DNA of 52,500 nt, from contig WPIO01000085.1 in assembly GCA_009760855.2 (NCBI GenBank), positions 412,501 to 465,000 on the forward strand, read 5' to 3'. This stretch comes from Cristatella mucedo (Eukaryota; Bryozoa; Phylactolaemata; Cristatellidae). Below the pieces are notes generated by a model, which did no database searches, was not told where the DNA came from, and saw nothing but the letters and a program-made list of their open reading frames with translations. The position numbers and the translations under genes are program-made. This document shows, piece after piece, positions 15,480 to 25,859 of the stretch; position 1 is the stretch's first letter, and the number at the start of each line of letters is the position of its first letter.

Positions 15480-16500
15480 CGAGCGCCGCATACGTGCGAA
15501 CCATGTTTCTTTCGGCATCCTTACATTCCGCCCCCCCCCACCGAGTCCGGTCCGTTCTACCGCCGTAGCGCGTTTGATGGAAGCGGCAGCTAAGCGGAAG
15601 TTCGACGACGATGCGCCGCAGGCGCAGGCGGCGCAGGCGCAGGCGCAGGCAGCAGCGACAGACGGCGGCGGCGGCGGCGGCGTCTGCTTCCAGCGCCGAG
15701 GATCCGCCCCGCGCACTGCGCCTGCGCCGTCGCCCGCTGACATTATGCCAATTACCGCGGAGCGGGCGGCGAGGGAGGAGAGCGTAATGCGCGGCCGGCT
15801 GCCGCTGCCTTTAGTACCCCGCCGACGCCGCCGCCTGTGGCCGTGTCGGACGCTCGCGGCCCGCGCCACGCGACCGCCGTCCGCCCGCCCGCCCGCCCAC
15901 CGCGGCAGTCCGACCAACCGCTGCTGCCTTCCCTCGCGGCGCTGCTGCGCATGCGCGTTCGCGAACGCGCGGAGGTCGCGTCGTCTTTATGGCAGCCGTC
16001 GAACGTCGAAGGTTCTGGATTGCAGACGCTGCACGCTCGGTCGCCTCCGATGCCCGGCCGCTCGCCTCCGACGAGGCCACGCGCACGACGCTGCGCCGGA
16101 CCAGGCTGCGAGGCCGGTAAGCTTTGCCGCAGCAGCCGGTTCTGCACCGTGCTCGCACGGCGCCGCGCAGCGCCGTGCGCGCCCGGCGAATCCGGCCGGC
16201 CGCCTAGTCCCTTCGGCTGCCGGAAGTCGGAACGGAAGCTCGATACTTGCAACCGCGCGCTACATCGGCGATCGCGGAATGGCCGGCTAGACACGCACGC
16301 TGTCCAAGCGTTCGCTCCGTCGCCGCTACTTACGCCGCCGTCGCCGCTACTTACGCCGCCGTCGCAGCTACTTACGCCGCCGCCGCCGCCGCCGCAGCGG
16401 TCGTGCGCGTGGCGTCTCAGAGCGAGCGCCGGGGCGACCGGTGGGCGACCGGCGGAGTAGCCGCAGAGGTGATCGGATTACCCCGGTTTCCCACGCTTTA
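15480..16500 (+). promoter_or_regulatory. CpG-rich island with candidate start exon at 15577
   Basis: Very GC-rich. An ATG at 15577 begins MEAAAKRKFDDDAP and then runs into a Gln/Ala-rich and poly-Gly stretch made of GCGCAGGCG repeats. It looks like the start of a nuclear protein but I do not recognise it, and no splice donor could be fixed. All six frames are partly open here by composition. Three copies of a 21-bp unit (GCCGCTACTTACGCC core) lie at about 16320-16382. Confidence 0.25.
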
Positions 16501-16587
16501 AATAATTAATTAACATCGACGGATAATGGAGGAACAAATAAACACATTACTTTCAGCCAGCTGGGCAGGGCCTTGAAGCGGACAAAC

Positions 16588-17022
16588 TCACGCATTGCTA
16601 CAACTTCTGCTCGGCTGGCATGCATAAAATGGACGGGTCTGAGCGAAGTCTAGACTTTCGCTGAAAGCTACAACCAGCGGCGGGCACCCGAGCGGGCACG
16701 TGACGCGCGGCGTCACGTGCCCGCTCGGTCGCCGCACCGCCGCTAGCCCTCGGGTGCTCGGGCCATTTACAAAGTGTGTGCGCAAAGGGCTTTTGAAAAA
16801 AATCCCCTCTTCATTTATCGCATTCTCATATTTAATGCATTCGACTTTAGAAAACCTTTCCATTCGAGGCGGGGGATATGCTTTCCGGTTTGCTTGGCGA
16901 TAGAGCGAGATTGAAGAGCTGAAAGCAAACCGCGCGCTAGCTGCCGAGGCTGCGCCAAAACGGTACGGTACGTTGCTGCGCGACGAGCGACGCGTACGCG
17001 TTGAGCGCGTTAGCGTAGCCAT
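16588..17022 (-). CDS. Possible ORF of 144 residues, unknown
   Basis: Starts at an AAAAATGGCTACG context (17022) and begins MATLTRSTRTRRSSRSNV. The Arg/Ser-rich start and the YY1-like ATG are suggestive, but the second half crosses the perfect hairpin at 16688-16728 and has no recognisable domain. If real, only the first part may be coding, as exon 1. Confidence 0.2.
   Translation of the reverse strand: MATLTRSTRTRRSSRSNVPYRFGAASAASARFAFSSSISLYRQANRKAYPPPRMERFSKVECIKYENAINEEGIFFKSPLRTHFVNGPSTRGLAAVRRPSGHVTPRVTCPLGCPPLVVAFSESLDFAQTRPFYACQPSRSCSNA
16688..16728. promoter_or_regulatory. Palindrome with paired CACGTG E-boxes
   Basis: A perfect 19-bp inverted repeat with a 3-nt loop (GCG). Each arm carries GGCACGTGACGC, so two CACGTGAC E-boxes (the type bound by USF, MYC/MAX or TFE/MITF factors) face each other. 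It sits in a CpG-rich island about 300 bp from the YY1-type ATG at 17022. Confidence 0.7.
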
Positions 17023-17544
17023 TTTTCGAGGGCTTGAGCGTCGGAGTCATTTCTAGTTCGCGACCACGTTGTCATTGGCAGCTTGCGTCCCGCTATCGTT
17101 TGACGGCGTGGCCGGCGCATTCTTCCATCGCCCGGCGCTCGCTGGTGGCAGGAGACCCGACCGGAAGTGGCTTGAACCGCGACCCCTTCGCGGCTGCTGC
17201 GCGCGTGCGCAGAAAGAGCCATCCAGCCGTCGTGCAAAGAAGAGAGGCTAGGCATCTTGCGTCTCAAACTTCGCGCAGGGACCGAGCTTTATTCTCCGGC
17301 AGAGCACATGCGTTGATCAAGCGCACGCTTCGTCTGCTGCCGCACCGACTGCCGTACCCGATGGCCACTGGCCTGCCGCCGCCGCCGTCGTTGCGCCCAT
17401 GAGAAGTTGTGCTCTATAGTCGTATATACGCGTAAGTGAACGACGCTCATTAAGTTTGAATGATGAGAAAACTCCTACCGGGGTAGCCAACCAGGGTCTC
17501 AACCTTTCGCAGCGGCTTTTGGACTCGGCTCCTCACAGCTCGCT

Positions 17545-17998
17545 CGGCGGCTGTCTGCTTCCTTCCTGCTTCCTTCCTGCTTCCTGCCTGCTTCCTTCAT
17601 GCTTCCGTCCTGCTTCCTTCCTTCTTCCTTTCTGCTTCCTTCCTGCCTGCTTCCTTCATGCTTCCTTCCTACTTCCTTTCTGCTTCCTTCCTGCTTCCTT
17701 TCTGCTTCCTGCCTGCTTCCTTCATGCTTCCTTCATGCTTCTGTTCTGCTTCCTGCCTGCTTCCTTTCTGCTTCTTCGATGCTTCCTTCCTGCATCCGTT
17801 CTGCTTACTTCCTGCTTCCTTCCTCCATGCTTCCGTTCTGCTTCCTTCCTCCACGCTTCCATCCTGCTTCCTGCCTGCTTCCTTTCTGCGTCTTTGATGC
17901 TTCCTGCCTGCTTCCTTTCTGCTTCCTGCCTGCTTCCTTTCTGCTTCCTTCATGCTTCCGTCCTGCTTTCTGTCTGCTTCTTTGCTGCTTCCTTCTTC
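17545..17998. repeat. CTTCCTTCCTGC (GGAAG) minisatellite
   Basis: About 450 bp of irregular TTCCTGC / TTCCTTC units; on the minus strand GGAAGCAGGAAG. Long open frames on both strands (Leu/Pro/Ser/Phe-rich or Lys/Glu/Arg-rich) are repeat artefacts. The array carries dozens of GGAA cores, the ETS-factor binding core. Confidence 0.95.
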
Positions 17999-18249
17999 CC
18001 GACTTCTCGCAGCTCGCTCGCCGCGTTATTCACGTGTACTTACACGGTAGTAGTTATTCACCTGTACTTACACGGTAGTACCTGTGTGGGCAGGCGGGTA
18101 CTCGAACCGCACTAAGCGTGTTCTTTTAACCGATTATCGCAGTCATTTCCTTCTGCGTCTACTTCCGACATCACACACTTCACCTTAGGCAAGGGAAACA
18201 GGCACTCGCGCTGCTTCTGCTCGACGCGAGCGGGCTCGTTAAGTGCACT

Positions 18250-19200
18250 TCCGGTCACCTCGCGCCCGAAACGAGTTCGCCCTGTGGGCGCGACCCAGTT
18301 TATCCGCAGTGCAAGTGCTCTGTTTCCACGCGCACTCGTCGGAGGCGGCAGGGTAGTGGCCGTCGCTCGGCGGCGGACGGACCTCGGGGGAGCGAGGCAA
18401 GGCGAGGCACCAGAGTGGGCGGCGCCGATAAATGGCGGCTCGGCCTTACTCGGCGAGCACTCGCACTCGGATCTGCTCGCCGAGGTCAATTAGCCGGCGC
18501 GAGGCGACGCCAAATCTAGTTTCCGCCGATGGCCGCCGAAAGCTGCTAACGCTGCCCGGTTGCTAAGTGGCATGCACTGACGGCGATTCGCCGTTGTCAG
18601 AAAATGTCTGCTGCTTCGGCGGGGCGGCGGCAGAGCGCTGCGCCGCCGCCGCAAGACTGCCTGTCGGCGGAACTCCAGCCGCCTTCCAGGCGAGTGAGCT
18701 TCCGCCAGAGTAGGCGTCGGTCTACCGACCGACCGACCGCTAGCGCCGGGAATGGCGTCGGGCTGCAGTTCGCCGGGGGGGGGGGCGGTCGCACCCACTC
18801 ACGTGCCGTGAGTGCAGATCGGTCGGCAGACTGCAGCGGTGCCCTGCTGCAGTCCTAAATGTACATTTTCGAAAGCCGACAAGCGGACATTTATTCGCGA
18901 CGGAGGCGGGTCGGCGTTCGCTTCGGCGTGGACGGCGCCATATTTTTCGACGGCCGAAGAGGCGCCGAGGCTGGCCGATGGCGCGACGACCTGCCCGTCG
19001 GTCGTCGGCTGACTGCTCGGTGGTTGCTTCGGCGAAGCGACGTGGCGGAAGCCTGAGCGCTCGAGCAGCAGCGCTGACCCGTCTCTACAGAGCGTCTGCA
19101 GCACTAGCATGGCGCAGGGTGCCGCAGCGGCGGCGGCGGCGGCGGCGGCGATCGCTTTCCGACGAGAACAGCCGCCGCCATTTTTTGCTACTAAGTCAAA
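18250..19200. promoter_or_regulatory. CpG-rich island, no resolved gene
   Basis: GC-rich with many CGCCG runs. It has an ATG at 18604 (+) opening MSAASAGRRQSAAPPPQ and reaching an RRVSF run, and a minus-strand AAAAAATGGCGGCGGC at about 19175-19190. Neither can be tied to a known protein or to clear splice sites. Confidence 0.3.
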
Positions 19201-19394
19201 CAGTTTGGTAGTTATCCTGTCTAGAAAGTGACAAGTGCTAATAGCTAATAATGAGTGCTCGCTCGCTGTACGCTCGTAATGAGGCGTACATAGCGGCACT
19301 GCGGTGAGCGATAAAAGAAGGCACCGGGGAAAGATCAGAGGGCGGCGGCTGGAAGTCACGTGTACGCGGCTTGAAGCTGGGGAGGGGGCCGTAA

Positions 19395-19800
19395 AAGAGC
19401 CTTGTGAAAGAGAGAGTACGAGAGAGAGCTAGAGAGAGAGAGGGAGAGAGAGGGAGAGAGAGGGAGAGAGAGGGAGAGGAGAGAAAGAGGAGAGAGAGAG
19501 AGGGAGAGGAGAGAGAGAGAGGGAGAGGAGAGAGAGAGGGAGAGGAGAGAGAGAGAGAGAGGGAGAGGAGAGAGAGAGAGGGAGAGGAGAGAGAGAGAGA
19601 GGGAGGGGAGAGAGAGAGAGGGAGAGAGAGATAGGGAGAGAGGAGGAGGAGAAAGAGAGGGAGAGGAGAGATAGAGAGAGAGGGGGGAGGAGAGAGAGAG
19701 GGAGAGGAGAGGAGAGAGAGAGAGAGGGAGAGGAGAGAGGGAGAGGAGAGAGGAGAGAGGGAGAGGAGAGAGAGAGAGAGAGGGGGAGAGAGGGGGAGGG
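19395..19800. repeat. (GA)n polypurine tract
   Basis: About 400 bp of almost pure purine on the plus strand, GAGAGAGG-based. Open frames across it are artefacts. Long mirror-like purine tracts can form triplex (H-DNA). Confidence 0.95.
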
Positions 19801-19814
19801 AGGAAGAAATCTGT

Positions 19815-20094
19815 AACTCCACAAAGCCACGAGGACCCAAGTGGGTGTGACGACGGACAGTTTTCTACGGCGCACTTGAAGCCTAAGCTCCGACTTAGCC
19901 CAGTGGTTAAGGCGCTCACCTCGGCCAAGGTCAAGCTGAATGTACTTGATGACCGAGGTCGTGGGCACGAGCCCGGTGGCAAGTGTGAAAGGCCTGAATA
20001 GATATTAAGCTCCTTATGGCGATATACAACTGGCTTATATATATATATAGATATATATATACACATAAAAATATATATACATATATTTACATAC

Positions 20095-20160
<66 letters not shown>

Positions 20161-20300
20161 GTGAATAAGCTATTATTGGCACGCATGCACTAGACGACGG
20201 ACTCCACCTCACGCAGCAAGGAGAAAGTGAGAAGCATCACTGAGTCAGGAGTCAGTCGAAGACGTGACGTAGCATGAACGTAGCAGCTCAAGAAACGCTA
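19815..20300 (+). repeat. Family C copy split by SINE B
   Basis: The 5' part (19815-19888, beginning TAACTCCACAAAG) and the 3' part (about 20190-20300, with CACGCAGCAAGGAGAAAGTG) match the continuous copy at 22876-23072. The gap holds SINE B and a (TA)n(GT)n microsatellite, so the SINE inserted into an older family C copy. Confidence 0.75.
19889..20034 (+). mobile_element. SINE B inside family C repeat
   Basis: Head CCCAGTGGTTAAGGCG, degraded B box GGTCGTGGGCACGAGCCC, then GGCCTGAATAGATATTAAG and a tail. A (TA)n then (GT)n microsatellite (20036-20162) follows, probably grown from the SINE tail. Confidence 0.8.
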
Positions 20301-20664
20301 GCAAGGATGCACTACAGTCGGCAGCAGGAGAGTAGACGCCGTTGCGTAAGCGACTAGTAGAAGAAACTTCGACAGTCTAGGAAATGCAGAGCAAAAGTAT
20401 CGGTCGCCAAGAGTCTTTAAGCGAATGAATGAAACCACAAATTTACATTACTTAGTTATAATTAGTTCAACTAGTTAAATTTATATTTCTTAATTAAATA
20501 TATACATATTTAAATTTTAATCCTATATATATATATTATTTTGATATATATACATATAACATTAACATATAATTAAATTCCAAATATCAGGACACGAGAA
20601 CGTCTAAACTGTAGTGCCGTAGTTCTGATAGATTTAAAAGAGCTGCTCAGCCGAGCTAGCGACA
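20301..20664. other. No gene seen; A+T-rich spacer
   Basis: Unassigned sequence, A+T-rich from about 20440, between the split family C copy and the LINE. Nothing recognisable. Confidence 0.4.
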
Positions 20665-22015
20665 AATAATAATAATAATAATAATGCACTTGATAAAGTA
20701 CCCTCAGATAACTCAATCTCTTTCTAGGTGCTTTGCATTTCCTGCAAAGGAAACACGATTGAATGGTGAGTGGTATCATGCTTGATAAACAACATGAATA
20801 ACATGATTAAGGGTGACATGCACAGGGTCAGTATGCAAGTGTGGTTAGTGGCAGCATAGACGGTTTCAGCACGCATAACTACACAAAGAACGAATCGGAG
20901 GGACCCACTAAATGCTGTCAGAAGTAGATGCGCTTTTAGTTTCTTTTAAATATTTATATACATGTGATATAAAATTTGTTTATCAAGCATGATATTACTC
21001 ATGATTCAATCGCGTTTCCCTTTGTAGCAAATGTAAAGCGCCTAGGAAGAGATTGAGTTCTCTGAGGGCGCTTTATCAAGTGCATTATTATTATTATTAT
21101 TATAAATGTGGTCAATAAAGAATATGTCGTGAAGCAAGTCGGGAGTGAGTTCTAGGCTTTGAGAACATACCAACTAAAGGCACGGTCTCCGAAGGATTTG
21201 AGGTTTGTACGAGGTATAGGTCAACACTTAGTTTCCGAAAAGCAGATGGTGCGATGCTAGGCCTAGTGGGGGAGTAGATCTGATAGGTAACATGGAGCCA
21301 AAGAATGAAGAAACCTGAAAGTGCGCGACAAGACCTTGAAGTCGATCCGTTGCTTGACTGGTAGCTAGTGCTAGTCGGCGAGAAGTGGTGTGATGTGGCA
21401 ACTGCGACGCTCACGACAGACAAGCCTAGCTGCAGAGTTTTGCACCGGCTGTAATCGCCTGATTGCACATGCCGGTGGGCCAGCGAGCAGTGAGTTGCAG
21501 AAGTCGAGACAGGATGTTACAAATGCATGGACCAACTTGGACGTGGTATCCTTATCTAAACAAGCCCGAATTTTAGCAATGTTATGTAGCTGAAAGTAGG
21601 CAGACTTGACTGTGGAGCTGATGTGGTCGTCTAACGAGAGGTCACTTTGGAACATGACACATAAATTTCGAGCTGATTCAACGGGAGATATGCTGGCAGA
21701 GCCCATTTTGAGGGTCAGCCTGTCCAATTTCTGAATCACACTGGGTTTGCCCATAACTAGTAAGTTAGTTTTAGCATCGTTCAATTGATGAAAATTTGCT
21801 GCCATCCATGTGCGGATGTCATCAATGCGTGCAGCGAGGGAGTTGAAAGAATTAGAATTGCTCGAAGGCTGGGACGGATCAAAGCGAAGGTACAACTGAG
21901 TGTCATCCGCTTAGAAGTGAAAGCCTACACTGTGGTTGGCAGTCATATAGGCAAGACTGTCAGGATAATACGGGCCGGATGTTGAACTGCCATTGCTAAT
22001 CTTAAGTGGCAAGGA
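20665..22015 (-). mobile_element. L2/CR1-type LINE, 3' part, with nested LINE tail
   Basis: Minus-strand 3' UTR (20665-20945) and, after an interruption, reverse-transcriptase C-terminal coding (21105-22015). Readable motifs include AARIDDIRTWMAANF, LNDAKTNLLVMGK, DKDTTSKLVHAFVTS, LDFCNSLLAG, NSAARLVCRERR and HITPLLAD, the usual tail of L2/CR1-like enzymes. The interruption (20982-21102) is a plus-strand LINE 3' end with its own (ATT)n tail. Frames are broken in several places. Confidence 0.85.
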
Positions 22016-22064
22016 CTATCAGGAATAATAAAAATAATAATAATAATAAAATAATAATAATAAA

Positions 22065-22108
<44 letters not shown>

Positions 22109-22235
22109 AAAAAAAAATAAAAAATAAATAAATAAATAAATAAATAATAAAATAAATAAAATAATGGTAAAAATAATAATAATCCAGCATCCTGTATGGC
22201 GCCCTGAGATTGGTGCTAGCCGGCGCTTTCCAGTG
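22016..22235 (-). repeat. A-rich/(AAT)n tract with LINE/SINE-type tail
   Basis: A long (AAT)n and poly-A stretch (about 22025-22182) is followed by ATGGCGCCCTGAGATTG, the reverse complement of a SINE/LINE 3' end. It is best read as the tail of a minus-strand element. Confidence 0.6.
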
Positions 22236-22288
22236 GCTTGCAGAACTTCCGGTCTTTTATTAAACCGGACGTGCGGTTCCGAGACCGC
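22236..22288 (+). promoter_or_regulatory. Proximal upstream region of the PA-7TM receptor
   Basis: An ACTTCCGG ETS-type site (about 22246-22253) lies some 40 bp before the start codon. An 11-bp inverted repeat, ACGTGCGGTTC and its complement (22269-22279 and 22291-22301), straddles the ATG at 22289. Confidence 0.4.
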
Positions 22289-25200
22289 ATGAACCGCACG
22301 TGTGCTTCCAAGCGAGTCGTTTTCCCCGTAGGCATCCTGGTTCAGGCGATTTTAATGTCGCTGTGCCGTCTGGCGCTGTCGAATGGCGGCGGCGGCGGCG
22401 GCGACGACAACCTGTCATTATGCGACGCGGCAGTGGTGGCCGTGTGCATGCGCGCCACCAGCGGAGGCGCCAGCGGGGCAGGAGTGAGCGTCGACCTCAG
22501 AGGGCGGTTCGGCGACCACAGCCCTCGCGAGTCGCTGACGTCGAGCGCGCCCGTGCACGTCCGAAGCTCGGCGACATCCGGCCTGAGGCCGGACCGAACC
22601 GGATGCAGTCTGCCATTTAGCAACGCTCCGTCGCCCAGGACGGTGGGCGAGGCGTGGATAGCGGTGCTGCAGCGCGGCGACTGTGCGCTGGAGCGGAAGA
22701 TCGAGAACGCTGTCCTGCACGGGGCCGCCGCCGTCATCATCTACAACCGTGCCGGACAGAGCTTCGAACCGATAGCGCACCGCCGTGAGTAGCTCGAAAT
22801 TCTGCGGGCGGCGCTAAGAAAAACGTCGAATTGTGAAATGCACAAACAATACCTTGCATATATCCGCATCTCCGTCCGTAACTCCACAAAGTCATAAAGA
22901 CCGCGTGGGCGTTACGCAGGAGAGTTTTCTATAGCGCACTCGCAGCCTGAGCGGCTTTCGGTATGCCCATTCGGTAGCCAACAGACTTTGTCTCACGCAA
23001 CAAAGAGAAAGTGGGAAGCATAGCAGAGTCAGGAGAACAATTGAGGTAGTGAGTAGCATGGAAGTAGCAGCAAGTGACTTTCAGCTGTCTCGTCCATAGG
23101 CTCAATGCAGCTCACTATCAGCGCCAGCACTCGGCCGGCAAACGGACAGGCAGACTGGCGACTCCACGAGGGCGACTGAATGCCACTGACCCATTAAATG
23201 CTGTCATAAATTGTTTAGATAAGGATACCACGTCCAAGTTGGTCCATGCATTCGTGACATCTCGTCTCGACTTCTGCAACTCACTGCTTACTGGCCTACC
23301 AGCATGTGCGATCAGGCGATTGCAGCTGGTGCAAAACTCTGCAGCTAGGCTTGTCTGTCGTGAGCGTCGCAGTTGCCACATTACTCCACTTCTCGCCGAC
23401 CTGCACTGGTTACCAGTCAAGCAACGGATTGACTTCAAGGTTTTGTCGCTCACTTTTAGGTCTCTTCATTCTATGGCTCCAGCCTATCTTTCAGAGATAC
23501 TACCCTATCAGGCAAAGCATCGTACCACTCGCTTTTCGGAATCCAACAGTCTAGAAATACCTCGTACAAACCTTAAATCCTTTGGAGACCGTGCATTTAG
23601 CTCGTATGCTCCCACAGCCTGGAACTCCCTCCCGACCTGCATCAGAACATCCCCTGACCTGACCACATTTAAAAAGAACTTAAAAACATACCTATTTAGG
23701 ACAGCATTTAGTGGGTCCTTGTGATTCGTCCTCGATGTGCTTATGCGTGCTGACACTGTTCATGCTGCCACTAACCACATTTGCATGCTGACCCAGTGCA
23801 TGTAACCCCTAACCATGTTATTCATTTCGTTTGTTTTTCAAGCATGATTTTACTTACTATTCTATTGCGTATCACTTTGCAGCAAATGTAAAGCGCCTAG
23901 AAAGAGATTAAGTTCTCTGAGGGCGCTTTATCAAGTGCAATATTATTATTATTATTATTATTATAAATAGATGCGCTTTTAGCTGTCTTTTTAAATGTGG
24001 TCAATTCAGAAGATGTCGTGACGCAAGTCGGGAGCGAGTTCCAGGCTTTGGGAGCATTCTAACTAAAGGCACGGTCTCCAAAGGATTTGAGGTTAGTGCG
24101 AGGTATAGGTACACGATTAGGTTCCAAAAAGCGGGTGGTTCGATTCCTAAAAATATGATTCAACAGCCTCTTTTTATATAGCGACAGAAGAGCCTTTACG
24201 GCTATCATCGCCGCTTGCAGCGACGATAAAGGATCGCCCACCGCAGGATTCGAACCCATGACCTCGGGACCGAGGTCGTGTACAGCAACCGCCTTACCTA
24301 GTGTGCCATCGCGGCTCACCAAACCCGCTAGCCAGGTGGAAAGCAGATCTGATAGGTAGGCTGGAGCCAAAATAATGTAGCGACTTAAAAGTGAGCAACA
24401 GAACCTTGAAGTCGATGCATTACTTGACTGGGAGTTTCTGCATTGGCCAGGTCGTAAGTCGTACAATAATCTCCTTCACAGGTAATCATCCCAAATAAAT
24501 AATCCCAAATTGTGCTGCTCATAAGCCTCGGCCAATAGCCGCAGTCTCATAAGCGGCTCTTTGTTGTAATTCAGCCACTAACAATCGTACTCTTCTTCTT
24601 ATTTTATTATATATATATGTGTATTGTACATATATCCTATAATATTATTATTATCATTATATCTTATTATTCAATATTAATTCTTAATCGCGGTTCCGCC
24701 ATCAAGCTCTCAGCTACGCGTAGTCGCGGGGCAAAGACGTCGTAATGCCGACTTTGCGGTGGAGCCGGCGAGCCCTCGTGAGTGAGGTTCGGCAGCGGCT
24801 CGACGCCGCCGAGCGTCGGTCGGACGGAATATCGATGGGTTCGCAGAGAGCGGCGGCGGCGGCGGTGACGGCGGCGGCACGCTCACGACGGCTCGGCTCT
24901 CTGTTGTCCCTTTTACGTGCTGTGGCCGCCCTCGTGTAGCCCTGCGCCCCCCTTCCCCGGAGTTCTGCCGCACGCCGTCGGGATTCGCGTTACAGGATGG
25001 AAGCGGCTCGTTGTGCTGTTGAACGAAGGTCATGGCCAGTGGCTGGCCTCCGCTCTGGACAACGGCAGCGTGGCGCAGATATCTATTCATCCGCAGGGTG
25101 AGGCGAGCGCTCTTCGCGACGGCAGCGGCGGTGGCGGCGGCTGCGGCTGCTGCTCGGCTGCCTCGACTGCCGCCGTCGGGTGACGTCAGCAGCGAGGTCG

Positions 25201-25824
25201 TGTCGGCGAGGTCGGTCGCGTCAGCGAGGCTGCGCGCCTCGCGTGGGACGGGCGCGGACTGCGAAAGCGAAAGCGCTCGTGAAAGGCAATTCGACGCTTC
25301 TTGAGCGAGCGAGCGAGCGAGCGAGCAAGCCTCTGCCGACGGAAGTCTGAGACGGCGGCGGCCGCCACTGCAGTGGCCGCCTTTCTCGGCTGTCGTAGGG
25401 TTTGATCTTCTCGTCGCTTTCAAAGAGTTTAGCGCGAGTTCGCAACGATCGTCAGCGACACCGATTAATACACACTAGAATATAATGGAAATATACTATG
25501 ATATACCAGAATGTACTAGAAATAGCGATACTGAAATCTATAGACAAATAGTTACAAGAAATACTAGCTGATTTAACAGCATCTTTTGCATAGCAACAGA
25601 CGAGCCTTGACGGCTATCGCCACCGCTTGCAGCAGCGGCCATAAAGGACCGCCCACCGCAGGATTCGAACCCACGTGACCTCGGGACCGAGATCGTGAAA
25701 AGCAACCGCCTTACCTAGTGTGCCGTCACGGCTCCTATAGAAAGTTATATATATATACTTCCGATTATATATACTATCATATATATTACACAAATATATA
25801 TATATATATATATATATACTTCCG

Positions 25825-25859
<35 letters not shown>

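Noticed and set aside
17456-18115. 219-residue ORF rich in Leu, Pro, Ser and Phe
   Set aside because: It is the translation of the CTTCCTTCCTGC minisatellite; three frames and both strands are open.
19238-20186. Ser/Pro/Leu-rich ORFs up to 276 residues
   Set aside because: They translate the (GA)n tract and adjoining microsatellites and SINE.
22289-25097. Reading the PA exons as an ordinary Goliath/RNF130 E3 ligase gene
   Set aside because: The PA match is clear, but no exon with the single TM or the RING (CAVCIE-type) follows anywhere in the window, while a phase-matched 7TM exon without its own start does, twice. The ligase reading stays as the main alternative.
24710-25423. 237-residue minus ORF over receptor exon 2
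   Set aside because: Ala/Pro/Ser-rich with long homopolymer runs; it is the shadow of the GC-rich exon region, and the plus-strand exon has the splice sites and homology.
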